64,000 bases of DNA, taken from positions 310,001 to 374,000 of the forward strand of contig NZ_CAKTFO010000001.1 in NCBI RefSeq assembly GCF_934560975.1, in the 5' to 3' direction. Shown here in pieces: positions 34,501 to 43,249 of this stretch. Position numbers and translations under genes: made by a program. A model generated the notes under the pieces. That model had not been told where the DNA came from. It worked only from the letters and a program-made list of their open reading frames with translations, and did not search any database. This stretch comes from an uncultured Sphingomonas sp. (GTDB lineage: Bacteria; Pseudomonadota; Alphaproteobacteria; Sphingomonadales; Sphingomonadaceae). The stretch's first letter is position 1, and every line of letters begins with the position of its first letter.

Positions 34501-37021
34501 CCCGCTGAACATTGCCGCCGCCGCCGCTACCGCCGCCACGGTCGCCGCGCTGGGCATCGGCATCGCCGGTGGCTTCGGCGGCAAGAACACGCTTCCGAAG
34601 GCGAACGACGGCGCGGGCTCCGTGCTGGGTGACAGCGATGCCAAGAGCGACAGCCTGAAGCGGGCCATTGACCTGGTCAGCGACCTGCAAAGCCAGACGC
34701 TGGTCTACACGACGCAGATGGCGGCCTCGCTGAAGTCGATCGAGGGACAGATCGGCGGCCTGGCCTCGCTGGTCGTTCGCTCGGGAGACGTGCAGGCCGA
34801 GCTGGGCATCCCGACCGGGTTCAAGTCGAGCTTGACCGATCGTGCGGGCGGCACTGCGATGCTGGCCGGTGCGGGCGCTGGCATCGGCATGATCGCGAGC
34901 GGCCCGCTGGGTGCGATCATCGGCACTGCGCTCGGCAGCGTCATCGGCACGGTGTTCAAGGGCCTGTTCGGCACGAAGACGAGCGTTGTCGGCTCTGGCA
35001 TCTACGGCGGCGCGCAGTCGGTCGGCGACATCATGGCCAACGGGTTCGACGGCGCGACCTATGCCGACGTCCAAAAGAAAAAGAAGGTGCTCGGCCTCAC
35101 CGCCAGCACCAAATATTCGACCCAATATGGCGATATGGACGCGGCGCTGGAGCAGCAGTTCGGCCTGATCCTCAAGAGCTTTGCCGACAGCATCAAGGCC
35201 AGCGCGGACCCGTTGGGCTTGGCCACGGACGAGGTCACCAAGCGCCTCAACAGCTTCGTCGTCAGCATCGGCAAGGTCGATCTGAAGGGCTTGTCCGGGA
35301 CCGAGGTCCAGGAGCGGCTTGAAGCCGTGTTCGGCAAGGCAGCCGACCAGATGGCCGCCGCCGCAATCCCGGGGCTGGAGAAGTGGCAGGCGGTCGGGGA
35401 GGGGGCGTTCGAGACGCTGGTGCGCGTCGCCAGCACGGTCGAGACGGTCACCTCGTCGCTCGACATGCTCGGGCGCGGCGCCAAGGGCATCGGCATCGAT
35501 GCCAGCATGGCGCTGGCCAGCCTGTTCGACAGCGTGTCCGACCTCCAGGCGGCGACCGCCACCTACTTCGAGACGTACTACACGGAGGCCGAACAGGCGG
35601 CCGTGAAGACCAAGCAGCTGTCCAGCGTGTTTGGCTCCCTCGGGCTGGCCATGCCCGACAGCATCGCGGGCTTCCGCGCCCTGGTCGACGCGCAGGATCT
35701 GACGACCGCCGCCGGGCGCGAGACCTATGCGGCCTTGTTGAAGCTGTCGCCTGCCTTTGCCGAGATCGTATCCGGATCGCAGGAGGCCAGTTCCGCCGCC
35801 GCGATCCTGCGCGAGCGCAACGACCTGGAGCGCCAGCTGCTCGACCTGCAGGGGGATACGGCCGCGATCCGGGCGCTGGAACTGGCGCAGCTGAACCCGT
35901 CCAACCGCGCGCTCATGGAGCGCATCAACGCGCTGAAGGACGCGCAGGCGGCAGAGGCTGCTGCGGCCAGGGTGGCGGAAGAGGCGGCGCAGCGCGCGGA
36001 GCAGCTTGCCAGCCAGCGTGCGGCGCTCGAACGCCAGTTGCTCCAGATCAACGGGAATACGGCCGCGATCCGGGCGCTCGACCTTGCCGAGATGGATGAG
36101 AGCCTTCGCGCGCTTCAGCAGCTGGTGTGGGCCCGGCAGGATGAAATCGACGCGGCGGCGAAGGCCGCGCAGGCGGCGGAAGAATTGGCCCAGAAGCAGG
36201 CCGCTGTCGCTCAGGAGCGTTCCGGCCTTGAGCAGCAGATCCTGCAGCTCATGGGCGACACGACCGAACTGCGCCGGCGCGAGCGTGAGGCGCTCGATCC
36301 CTCGAACCGGGCGCTTTACGATCAGATCCAGGCGATCAAGGATCAGCAGGCCGCCGCCGCTGCCGCGCAGCAGGCCGCTGAGGAAGCGGCGCGGGCGGCG
36401 GATCAGCTGCGCGACGCGTGGAAGTCGATCGGCGATGGTCTGCTGGAAGAGGTGAAGCGCATTCGCGGGCTGTCCGACACGGTCGGCGCGCAGACCTATG
36501 CGTCGGTGCTCAGCCAGTTCAACGCGGCGACGATCGCGACGCGCGGCGGCGACCAGGAAGCGGGTAAGAGCCTGGCAGGCCTGTCCAAGTCGCTGATCGA
36601 CGCGGCGGCCGGCGCGGCGACGAGCCAGCAGGAGCTGGACCGCATCCGCATGGTGACCGCGAACAGCCTGGAAGACACCTACCGGCTGATCATGAAGGCG
36701 AGCGGCAATTCCGCTGCTGCCACGGCCGCTATCGCCGCCATGTCGCCCGCCGTCGCCAACGACAATGCACCGGCTTGGCAGACCGCCACCTTGGCGACGC
36801 CCACAGCGGTGGACGCCACCGCTACGGAGATCCGGGCCATGCGTCGCGAAACGCAGGAGGCGCAAGCCGAACTGTTGAACATGACGGAGCAGATGGTCGT
36901 GCTGACCAGTCGCATTGCCGACATCTGGGAGCGTGCCGCGCTCCAGGGTGGTGGCGACGGCATCGCGGTCGTCACGTCGACGGAGCGGGACGACACCACC
37001 GGGCAGGCGAGGGCCGCATGA
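31526..37021 (+). CDS. tail length tape measure protein
   Basis: 1831 residues, the largest gene in the window. The N-terminal 400 residues are Ala-rich coiled coil with the tape-measure core LSFQLNDIATMASLGAKPMQIFASQAGQIFQI. Hydrophobic segments occur near 350-375 (LLALAWAPVIAAFSVVAVGF), about 990-1020, and at about 1115-1150 (Gly/Ala-rich, AGAGAGIGMIASGPLGAIIG), which may insert into the host inner membrane at DNA entry. The C-terminal region contains three 67-residue repeats. With about 1.5 angstrom per residue the tail would be near 275 nm. It overlaps the next gene by 4 bases. Confidence 0.94.
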   Translation: MKAATLEIDVVVGELARLQRDLSTVKRSVKETMGEAAAGNRQAEREATRLAETMERQAATYGRNASQLRRMDAEMKAFTANQAGFNGLAQRIMDAAAAVDRAEAAEAKLSAEARAAALAQAELAKAAASVKRERDQGIASATGYLAVLEREAATAGMTATQLKQLEVAERAAAAEALGLSEVAAKIRAAGAAMEQSTTKAAVMAAAEKRLADEHARLAAQVRASHDAQEADAAAAERLRAATDPLYAATKRLNDEIAESTRLYHAGATAPAEYARQQEVLAGRLRQVGQAHDTQMRAIKGGAGTMTQLSFQLNDIATMASLGAKPMQIFASQAGQIFQIAQMAEGGIAGFAKQVSLLALAWAPVIAAFSVVAVGFSRWQDQVNDDSGIKKYVDGLGLTHKELKKLGDVSVSTGDMIAGMWKTISDGLSLGGSGKRIMDYLYSPDDMRQLETFISQIYGLFAGGYAAIVELWAQIGPAVAAFFKPLVDAATWAAEGVMKAFRYVYDTVAGWLQTLKGWVAPLAKAWGADFDSSVGGKVGASIGAAFGKGYSQGAKQFVTGVDSFFAKSGANAVAAAEKRYKAQADKIKADRTPTTDKHAESLAREAQAIEAQIVNLHKLADAYGVSGAAALIAEAREKAESKAIKQRGDIEAAVDRQIRLSIAQRLADAAKSTASLKDQAIAQERVNAQVEAGAIPAEKAADALRDQLALLPLLAAQEAARQRGLVADVALATKAIDDQTAAQQRFDAARAYAQFQDATASGDDQLEILREELRLIGATDAARVHALATLKATQEAEKFNPGDRAAYIAQQVKIADQTEANRQAQERYNASLTFTADLWDELARNVSTAARGIADAFGSVGKAIGGMAEIYSDFAATQQRQQTEHKAAIEKAGKNEADIQRENALYAARTATAQIGLFGDMADAAQDFFDKGSAGYKALHTAEQIFRAAEFAMSVKSMVQNTAETATKIANSAKSAIAKGTEAVVNAMRDMPFPLNIAAAAATAATVAALGIGIAGGFGGKNTLPKANDGAGSVLGDSDAKSDSLKRAIDLVSDLQSQTLVYTTQMAASLKSIEGQIGGLASLVVRSGDVQAELGIPTGFKSSLTDRAGGTAMLAGAGAGIGMIASGPLGAIIGTALGSVIGTVFKGLFGTKTSVVGSGIYGGAQSVGDIMANGFDGATYADVQKKKKVLGLTASTKYSTQYGDMDAALEQQFGLILKSFADSIKASADPLGLATDEVTKRLNSFVVSIGKVDLKGLSGTEVQERLEAVFGKAADQMAAAAIPGLEKWQAVGEGAFETLVRVASTVETVTSSLDMLGRGAKGIGIDASMALASLFDSVSDLQAATATYFETYYTEAEQAAVKTKQLSSVFGSLGLAMPDSIAGFRALVDAQDLTTAAGRETYAALLKLSPAFAEIVSGSQEASSAAAILRERNDLERQLLDLQGDTAAIRALELAQLNPSNRALMERINALKDAQAAEAAAARVAEEAAQRAEQLASQRAALERQLLQINGNTAAIRALDLAEMDESLRALQQLVWARQDEIDAAAKAAQAAEELAQKQAAVAQERSGLEQQILQLMGDTTELRRREREALDPSNRALYDQIQAIKDQQAAAAAAQQAAEEAARAADQLRDAWKSIGDGLLEEVKRIRGLSDTVGAQTYASVLSQFNAATIATRGGDQEAGKSLAGLSKSLIDAAAGAATSQQELDRIRMVTANSLEDTYRLIMKASGNSAAATAAIAAMSPAVANDNAPAWQTATLATPTAVDATATEIRAMRRETQEAQAELLNMTEQMVVLTSRIADIWERAALQGGGDGIAVVTSTERDDTTGQARAA
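35810..36412 (+). repeat. three tandem 67-residue (201-bp) repeats in the tape measure gene
   Basis: Units begin at residues 1429, 1496 and 1563, each following the scheme LERQLLxLxGDTAAIRALExAxLxPSNRAL, then a helical Gln/Ala/Glu-rich tail. The spacing is exactly 67 residues each time, pointing to internal duplication. Confidence 0.8.
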
Positions 37022-37920
37022 AGGTAATCGATCCGCTGCCCATCACTGAGGCGGTCCTGACCAACATCAACCTGCCGGAGACCGAATATCCGGCGTGGTC
37101 ATCCACAGCGACCTACACGAAGGGGGCCAGGGTAATTCGTGGACATAAGCGGTGGGAAGCCGCCGCTGAAAGCGTCCAGGCCGGCGTGGACCCGCTGACC
37201 GAAGCCGGCGCGCAGAAATGGTCGGACATGGGCGCCACGAATCGCTGGGCCATGTTCGACCAGGCGAAAGGGACGCTAGCCACCCGCAACGGACCGATCA
37301 CGATAACGCTCACGCCGGGTGCCCGGATTGACAGCGTGGCGCTGCTGGAGTTGAGCGCCAAGCAGGTGACCGTCGCCGTCTCGGTCGGCGGTACGGAGAT
37401 CTACCGCGAAACGCAGGTGACCGCCGCCGGCGGCCGGGACATCGACAACCTCTACGATTACCTGTTCGCGCCGATCGGCACGCGGACCAAGCTGCTGTTC
37501 GAGAGTCTTCCATCCTTCTCGAACGCCGTGGTGACAGTGACAATCGAAGGGGTGTCGAACACCGCGCCGGTGAAATGCGGCACGTTCCTGATCGGCCAGA
37601 TGTTCGACATCGGCACCACGCTGACCGACGTGGACATCGGCATCGCCGATTTCTCCAAGCGGAGCCGGTCCGACTTCGGCGTGATCACGGTGGTGCCGCG
37701 CAACTACAGCGACAATCTCACCTACCAGGTGATGATCCAGTCCAGCCGCACCGATGCGATCAAGGACAAGGTCGCATCGCTCCGGGCGATCCCGACCCTG
37801 TGGATCGGCGGCCCGACGCTGGACACCCTCCTGACCTACGGATTCTTCAGCAACTTCAAGGTCCGGCTCCAGCGCCTGACCGGGGTGAGCCGCTGCGATC
37901 TGAACGTCGAAAGCCTCTGA
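37018..37920 (+). CDS. phage tail tip protein with an N-terminal carbohydrate-binding-like segment
   Basis: 300 residues from ATG 37018, overlapping the tape measure stop. An early segment ETEYPAWSSTATYTKGARVIRGHKRWEAA resembles chitin-binding/ConA-like modules; the rest is beta-rich (ITITLTPGARIDSVALLELSA, ITVVPRNYSDNLTYQVMIQ). Probably the distal tail or tail tip hub. No catalytic motif. Confidence 0.7.
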   Translation: MKVIDPLPITEAVLTNINLPETEYPAWSSTATYTKGARVIRGHKRWEAAAESVQAGVDPLTEAGAQKWSDMGATNRWAMFDQAKGTLATRNGPITITLTPGARIDSVALLELSAKQVTVAVSVGGTEIYRETQVTAAGGRDIDNLYDYLFAPIGTRTKLLFESLPSFSNAVVTVTIEGVSNTAPVKCGTFLIGQMFDIGTTLTDVDIGIADFSKRSRSDFGVITVVPRNYSDNLTYQVMIQSSRTDAIKDKVASLRAIPTLWIGGPTLDTLLTYGFFSNFKVRLQRLTGVSRCDLNVESL

Positions 37921-37932
37921 ACGGGAACCATC

Positions 37933-38751
37933 ATGGCAATTCTTGTCGATCCATTGCCCGACGCGCCCATCCGATCGCAGGGGCGCGAGGACTATCTCGA
38001 CGCCGCAGCGGAGTGGGCGGACGCGCTCAATGTCACCACGATCCAGCGCAACGCGCAGCAGGTCGAGGCCAATGGCTTCGCCGAGCGCGCGGAGACCGCA
38101 CTCGCCGCCGTGCTGAACGCGCCTGGCACGCTGGCGACCAGCGCCAGCGAACTGACGATCGCCGCCGGGTCGCAATCGTTCCGCATCCAGGCAGGCAAGG
38201 CGCTGGTGCCGGGTCTGACCGTGGTGCTGGCGGCACAGCAGAACCCGACCGCGCAGATGGTGGGCGTGATCACCGCCTATGACACATCGGACGGCGACAT
38301 CACGGTGCTGTTCTCCTTCGCGAACGGCTCGGGCACCTTCTCGTCCTGGTTCATGGGCATCACCGTGTCGGCGCCGGCCGCTACCGCCGCTGACCTGTGG
38401 GCGGGGACGGCGCTGAGCTTCGTGACCGCGAAGGCGCTGCGGGAGGCGTGCGCCAGCCAGGCGGTCACCTGGGGGGCGACGCTGACGCTGAATGGCAATG
38501 CCGGCCCGAACCGCCATGTGACGCTGGGCGGCGCCACGGTGCTGGCCGCCCCGCAGAACTTCCAGGCGGGCGACAGCGGCCGCATCCGCATCGTCCAGGG
38601 CGCGAGCCCCTATGCCATGTCGTTCAACACGGTGTGGAAGTTTCCCGGCGGCGCGCCGAGCCTGACCAGCGCGCCGGGCGCGGTCGATCTGCTGGCCTAT
38701 TTCGTGCACGATGCCAGCAACATCGAATGCACCCTGCTGCGGGGTTACTGA
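37933..38751 (+). CDS. tail fibre/tip protein (272 aa)
   Basis: Starts MAILVDPLPDAPIRSQGREDY, a phrase shared in style with the previous protein's VIDPLP. The N-terminal helical part is followed by a beta-rich C terminus (TLTLNGNAGPNRHVTLGGATV, FVHDASNIECTLLRGY) typical of trimeric fibre ends. One-base overlap with the next gene. Confidence 0.65.
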   Translation: MAILVDPLPDAPIRSQGREDYLDAAAEWADALNVTTIQRNAQQVEANGFAERAETALAAVLNAPGTLATSASELTIAAGSQSFRIQAGKALVPGLTVVLAAQQNPTAQMVGVITAYDTSDGDITVLFSFANGSGTFSSWFMGITVSAPAATAADLWAGTALSFVTAKALREACASQAVTWGATLTLNGNAGPNRHVTLGGATVLAAPQNFQAGDSGRIRIVQGASPYAMSFNTVWKFPGGAPSLTSAPGAVDLLAYFVHDASNIECTLLRGY

Positions 38752-39323
38752 TGCGCGGCATCCACCCGCTGTTCGCCTCGCAGCGGCAGGCGATCTACGT
38801 CGGCGCCAGCGTGCCCGGCAATAAGCCGTCCGATGTGGGCGCGCGGCCCGGCGACATGATCTTCCTGAACTGGGAGGGCGGGCGGGCGGACCTGCCCGGC
38901 GGAAGCTGGATCTCGCTGGCAACCGGCTGCGATTACCGGATCCTCACCTCCGCCGACGTCGGCAGCACCCTGGAGAAGCTGCCGAACACCAATGAATATG
39001 GCGCCTGCTTCGTGCTGCTGCGGGGGCCGCAGGCGCTGGTCCGGCGCATCTCGGCATCGGGTATGGACTTTGACGGTTTCACCAAGTCGCCAGGTCACAT
39101 CGGGATCGTGACGCGGACCATCTACCCGGCGGGTGGCCTGACCGTCACAGCCGGCGGCGAGGTGCTCGACAACTACGTCTACTCGGCGGCCCGCAACACC
39201 TACTATTTCGGCCCGTCGCTCTACCTCTACCCCAAGCACCCGATCTATCCCGACGGCGCCGCCTTCCACATCAGCGCCGCGTCCGGGCCCACGCCTGGGT
39301 TCCAGGCCTACGAACTCATCTGA
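38751..39323 (+). CDS. tail-associated hypothetical protein (190 aa)
   Basis: A beta-rich protein; segments GDMIFLNWEGGRADLPGGSW and YTYYFGPSLYLYPKHP-like NTYYFGPSLYLYPKH near the C terminus. No known family. Position within the tail-tip cluster suggests a virion component. Confidence 0.6.
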   Translation: MRGIHPLFASQRQAIYVGASVPGNKPSDVGARPGDMIFLNWEGGRADLPGGSWISLATGCDYRILTSADVGSTLEKLPNTNEYGACFVLLRGPQALVRRISASGMDFDGFTKSPGHIGIVTRTIYPAGGLTVTAGGEVLDNYVYSAARNTYYFGPSLYLYPKHPIYPDGAAFHISAASGPTPGFQAYELI

Positions 39324-39334
39324 AAGGAAGCACA

Positions 39335-39931
39335 ATGCGTTGGGCTCAACCGCGTGGTGACGGCTGGCAGGAGGTTGTCGGCTCCTTCATCGTCCGCGAC
39401 ATCGAATATCCCGCCAACTGGCCCGAGGACGAGCGGCGCGAGCTCGGCCAGCGCCCGATCGTGGAAGCCCTGCCGATCGTCGCGTGGCAGCGCGAGGTCC
39501 GCCGCGAGCTGCTCGACGTGGATGGCGCGCCGGTCGAGACGATCGTGGCCGAGACGATCGACCTCGCCGCATGGAAGGCCAGCCAGACGGGCCAAGTCAA
39601 CGCGGCGGCGGGCGCGCTCCGTCGGCGCTTCATCACCGACATCACCGGCCAGCAGGCGACCTATCTGGCGAAGGAGACCGAGGCGGAGGCGTGGGTGGAG
39701 GGAGCCGACCCGGCCGACTTCCCGTATCTCGCCTGCGAGGCGGCGGCGATCGGGCAGACGATCGGCGAGGTGGCGGCGCTCTGCCTCGCCACGTCCGGCC
39801 AATGGCGGCTGCTCGATCCCAAGATCGAGGGCGCGCGGCGCGGCGCGGCGGTGGCGATCGACGCGGCCGACACGCATGAGGCCGCCCTTGCCGCTGCCCA
39901 GGTCGACTGGGACACCGTGATCGCGGCATGA
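39335..39931 (+). CDS. tail fibre-associated protein, DUF4376-like (198 aa)
   Basis: Contains VAWQREVRRELLDVDGAPVETI and then a helical C terminus with AAGALRRRFITDITGQQATYLAKETEA, matching the DUF4376 pattern of phage tail fibre assembly or baseplate-fibre accessory proteins. The next gene overlaps by 4 bases. Confidence 0.68.
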   Translation: MRWAQPRGDGWQEVVGSFIVRDIEYPANWPEDERRELGQRPIVEALPIVAWQREVRRELLDVDGAPVETIVAETIDLAAWKASQTGQVNAAAGALRRRFITDITGQQATYLAKETEAEAWVEGADPADFPYLACEAAAIGQTIGEVAALCLATSGQWRLLDPKIEGARRGAAVAIDAADTHEAALAAAQVDWDTVIAA

Positions 39932-40215
39932 TCCGCCGGCTGCGCACCTTGCTCCACGCCTGGCTCGTGGCGCTCGACCAGCTCGCCTACGTCACCACCG
40001 CCGGCCCGGCCTATCTGCTCGGCCTCGGTCCGATCCCCAGCCCGTATGAGACGATCAGCAGCAGCGTCGGCCGGCACGCCAATGATGGCTGGCGCTGGGC
40101 GCGCGTCGCCCGCTGGCTGATCGATCGCCTGTTCACCATGCTGGTGGGCAGCGCACCCGGCCATTGCCAACGCTCGATCGTCCGGGCCGACTGGATCACC
40201 GCCACTCTGCCCTGA
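39928..40215 (+). CDS. hypothetical protein (95 aa)
   Basis: A basic N-terminal helix and one hydrophobic segment (LDQLAYVTTAGPAYLLGLGPIP). Overlap with the upstream gene supports expression. No family recognised. Confidence 0.55.
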   Translation: MIRRLRTLLHAWLVALDQLAYVTTAGPAYLLGLGPIPSPYETISSSVGRHANDGWRWARVARWLIDRLFTMLVGSAPGHCQRSIVRADWITATLP

Positions 40216-40297
40216 CCGGCGCAACTCACAGCCGCAGCCGATCAACCGGGCGCCGATCGCGTGCGGCTGCCGCCACTTACCCTGGAGGACATCAACA

Positions 40298-40462
40298 ATG
40301 TGGATGGGCATCGGACTTGCTCTCACCGCGCCACGCCAGCCTGCGCCGGCGCCGCCGGATAGCGGGCCTGGGCCATCGCCATCAACCATGGCCCTCACAA
40401 CTGAAAACGGTGCTCGCCTGCTGCTGGAAGACGGCAGCCTGCTTCTTCTGGAGAACAATTGA
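40298..40462 (+). CDS. small tail-region peptide (54 aa)
   Basis: ATG 40298 follows GGAGG by 9 bases. After a short hydrophobic and Pro-rich part it ends TTENGARLLLEDGSLLLLENN, a motif often found in tiny phage tail-tip genes. It ends 1 base before the esterase gene. Confidence 0.6.
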   Translation: MWMGIGLALTAPRQPAPAPPDSGPGPSPSTMALTTENGARLLLEDGSLLLLENN

Positions 40463-40463
40463 C

Positions 40464-41954
40464 ATGCCTGACACGAAGATTTCAGCACTTAGCTCGTCCG
40501 GTCCGCTGACCGGCCAGGAGATGCTGCCGCTGGTCCAGGGAGGGCAGACGGTGCGCGGAAGCATCGGCGTCCTGCTGGCCGAGGCAGCACGCCGCGCCGA
40601 TGCTTCTAACGTCGTGATCGTGAACGACGGAGACAGCAAGGGCCAGGAACTGCAGGCAGCCGCTCGGTGGGCGCTGGCCCGCCAGCCGCGCAACGTCCGG
40701 TACGGGGCGAGCATCAACGTCGGCTCTTCCACCACGGGCGACGGCACCTTCGACGTCAATGGGGAGACCAAATACAATCTCACCCATCCCACGCGACTGG
40801 CGGCTGCCGTTCAGACCATTACCGATCTGACCGGCAAAGGCTTTCAGGTCGACGTGTGGATGAAGATCGGCACCAACGATCTTGCCGCAGCGTCTCCGGT
40901 CATCTCGCATGATGCCATTCTCGCCAATGTGAAGAAGGCATGGAACCTCTACCAGGCGGCCGGTGCGCGGTTCCTGATCCTGCACGCTGTGGATCCCCGG
41001 ACCTCCTTCTCCTCTGCCCAGCGGATCATCACGCTCAACCGGCTCTATAGCGAGTTCGCGCAATCGACCCCGGGCGTGTTCTTCCTCGATCTGGCTGCGC
41101 AGCTCGTTGACCCAACCAGCGCCACGGACGCGCCGCTGGGCGGCAGCACTGGTGGCGCCTTTGCCGTCATGGTTGATGGCCTGCACCAGTCGGAATATGG
41201 CTTTTACCGCTCCTCGTTCGGTTTGGCGCCGCTGTTGCAACGGCTCTACACGCCGCTCCCGATCGATCTCCTCCACCGTACCGACGCGTTCTCCGCCACG
41301 GCGACACGCGGCAACCTGCTGGGCACTGTCGGTCGCATGGTGGCCCTTGGCGGCACCGACAGCAGCGTCAAGAGCGGCACGGGCACCGTCACCGGCACGC
41401 CCCCGAATGGCTGGGAGCTGACCAGCACGACCACGCTGACCGGCGACCTTGGCATCACGTTCACGCAGGCGGCGTGTGCGGCGCTCGACACCCACATGGG
41501 CTCGTCCGGTTCGCAGTGCGTCAACATGGCGCTGTCGGGAACGCCTACAGCCGACGGCAGCATCCGGCTCCGCCGCACTGTTCTGACCAGCTCGGGGGTC
41601 AGCGTACCTGCCGGTACTCCGCTGATTGGGGAGGCGCTGGTGAACTTCAGCGCGCTGCAGGGACTGCACGGCTTTACCGCAAGCGGCAATGCCAACGCTG
41701 GCCTGAATGGCTCGACGGAGCTGTTCGGCGTAGGTGCCGGCGGAGGCAAGGCCAGCAGTCAGTTCCCTGCTCTGACCGGCCTCCACTTCTTCAACGGATT
41801 GGTTTCGCACGTCCCGGTAGCAACAAAGAACATCACGACATTCAACGCCGACTTCATCTTTAGCTACCGTGCCGGTGTGCCGCTCTCTGGGTCGATCGAC
41901 CTGATCCAGATGGCGTGGCGTGCAGCGTTCCCGCTGCCGGCGGCGGCGGCTTAG
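40464..41954 (+). CDS. tail fibre with SGNH/GDSL hydrolase domain
   Basis: 496 residues. The N-terminal 45 residues (KISALSSSGPLTGQEMLPLVQGG) are a phage virion-attachment segment. The centre is an SGNH esterase: Ser58 in NDGDSKG (block I), GTND at 136-139 (block III) and Asp238/His241 in DGLHQSEYGF (block V). The C-terminal half is beta-rich and probably binds host glycans. Such enzymes deacetylate surface polysaccharide during adsorption. Receptor range is unknown. Confidence 0.85.
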   Translation: MPDTKISALSSSGPLTGQEMLPLVQGGQTVRGSIGVLLAEAARRADASNVVIVNDGDSKGQELQAAARWALARQPRNVRYGASINVGSSTTGDGTFDVNGETKYNLTHPTRLAAAVQTITDLTGKGFQVDVWMKIGTNDLAAASPVISHDAILANVKKAWNLYQAAGARFLILHAVDPRTSFSSAQRIITLNRLYSEFAQSTPGVFFLDLAAQLVDPTSATDAPLGGSTGGAFAVMVDGLHQSEYGFYRSSFGLAPLLQRLYTPLPIDLLHRTDAFSATATRGNLLGTVGRMVALGGTDSSVKSGTGTVTGTPPNGWELTSTTTLTGDLGITFTQAACAALDTHMGSSGSQCVNMALSGTPTADGSIRLRRTVLTSSGVSVPAGTPLIGEALVNFSALQGLHGFTASGNANAGLNGSTELFGVGAGGGKASSQFPALTGLHFFNGLVSHVPVATKNITTFNADFIFSYRAGVPLSGSIDLIQMAWRAAFPLPAAAA

Positions 41955-41987
41955 GCTCAAGGTCGGCGCCGCCCCGGGCTGCTTGGA

Positions 41988-42143
41988 CTAGGGTGTCAGC
42001 CCGTGGTGGGCGCCGCAATCGTTGCAGAAGATGGAACCCGGCTTGGCTTCGTGCGTGCAGCACGCGCAGTGCGGGAAGGGCTCTATCTTCTGCGGCCGAG
42101 CTAAGTTCGCCCAAAGATTAACCACGAAAACTCCAGGCGCCAT
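41988..42143 (-). CDS. candidate small zinc-ribbon protein (51 aa)
   Basis: On the minus strand between the fibre gene and the lysis cassette. Carries CACCTHEAKPGSIFCNDC, two CxxC-type knuckles that could bind zinc. The ATG at 42143 is chosen for length; upstream in-frame starts exist. Weak ribosome binding site, so moderate support only. Confidence 0.42.
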   Translation of the reverse strand: MAPGVFVVNLWANLARPQKIEPFPHCACCTHEAKPGSIFCNDCGAHHGLTP

Positions 42144-42316
42144 CCGCTCAGAAAACCCCTGGCGCACAGGCGTCGCCACCAAATGCATTAATATCCCCCC
42201 TGTTCGGCGCCGTATGTTCCCACGGCGCCCTGCTGCTTCCTACCGCAGAGCTACCATCCCTGTCACCCCGGAGCCACGATGATCGAACGTCCCGCCATCC
42301 AGAGGGAGGCCTAGCC

Positions 42317-42847
42317 TTGCCCGACAAAGCTCTAACCATGAAGATGGTGTCCTCAGTTCAGACCCCTGTGCCGACCTCGTTCGGTGGCGACATGTCGCTG
42401 TTCGGGATCAACCTGTTCCTGATGACGGCCATGACCTTCCTGGGCATGATGCTGGCCTATCGGCAGGGCAGCCGCATCTGGGACCAGCGGCGGTACGACC
42501 ACCCCCTGCACCCGGTTACTCTCTACCGGCTGGTCACGCTGCTGGCGGGTACGGGCATCACGCTCCGCTGCGGCGCGGAGGCGATGCTGCTGTGGGGCTG
42601 GAACCCGCTCGACCCCGCCACCACGGCGCGGGTGATCATGGCGAAGCGGTGGCTCGACCCGATCGCGGTCGGCTGCGGCTTCATGTGGATGTCGATCGTC
42701 ATGCTGGGCGAGCCGGGGATCGAGCATCAGCTGCGCAAGGCGCCGCTGCCAGTCGACATGTGGTCGCGCTGGCCGGTGCTGGTGCGTGCCGGCGGCGTGA
42801 TCGGCCTCAGCCTGATCGCGGCCATGTCGGCGGTGATCCTCCGGTGA
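42317..42847 (+). CDS. membrane protein of the lysis cassette (176 aa)
   Basis: At least three hydrophobic helices (INLFLMTAMTFLGMMLAY, a segment near AVGCGFMWMSIVMLG, and AGGVIGLSLIAAMSAVIL). TTG 42317 has the best ribosome binding site (GGGAGG); ATG 42338 lacks one. It lies directly before a holin-like gene and could be a holin partner or antiholin. No family recognised. Confidence 0.6.
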   Translation: MPDKALTMKMVSSVQTPVPTSFGGDMSLFGINLFLMTAMTFLGMMLAYRQGSRIWDQRRYDHPLHPVTLYRLVTLLAGTGITLRCGAEAMLLWGWNPLDPATTARVIMAKRWLDPIAVGCGFMWMSIVMLGEPGIEHQLRKAPLPVDMWSRWPVLVRAGGVIGLSLIAAMSAVILR

Positions 42848-43221
42848 GCCGGGTGGGGGCGGCCGGTGCGGCTACCGGCGCGAGCGTCCCTGTGGTGTGG
42901 GACTTTCTCGGCTATCATTTCGAGGCAGGGCCGCTGATCGTCGCGATCTGCGCCACGCTGATGACGCGGCTGATCGTGTCGCTGAACACCCCGACGCGGC
43001 CGAAGGTGCTGCTGGACGTGGCCGTCACCATGCTGTCGGTGCTGGTGTCGGCGCTGTGGGTGCAGGCCAATGCGCTGGCGCTGCTGCCGGCGGGGCTGAG
43101 CGGCATCGGCTTCGGCACCATGGGCATCACCATCATCACGCTGGCCAAGGGGCCGGCGGGAACAGCGTTGAAGGCCGCCTTCCGCGCCTTCCTCGGCAGC
43201 ATGAACACCCCGCCCAAGTAG
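42844..43221 (+). CDS. putative holin (125 aa)
   Basis: GTG 42844 overlaps the upstream stop. Three hydrophobic segments (FEAGPLIVAICATLMTRLIV, VLLDVAVTMLSVLVSALWV, SGIGFGTMGITIITLAKG) and position just before the endolysin gene fit a holin, which would open the inner membrane for lysis. The family match is by topology, not motif. Confidence 0.7.
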   Translation: MSRVGAAGAATGASVPVVWDFLGYHFEAGPLIVAICATLMTRLIVSLNTPTRPKVLLDVAVTMLSVLVSALWVQANALALLPAGLSGIGFGTMGITIITLAKGPAGTALKAAFRAFLGSMNTPPK

Positions 43222-43249
43222 GGCGCACCCTTTCCACATCGGAGGTCTC

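Noticed and set aside
34034..36865. 943-codon open frame on the minus strand
   Set aside because: It is antisense to the tape measure gene; high-GC codon bias keeps this frame open. No motif, composition is Arg/Gly/His-rich shadow type.
37276..38922. 548-codon minus-strand open frame
   Set aside because: Antisense to the tail tip genes; no motif.
40482..41960. 492-codon minus-strand open frame
   Set aside because: Antisense to the SGNH tail fibre gene, whose triad is clear on the plus strand.
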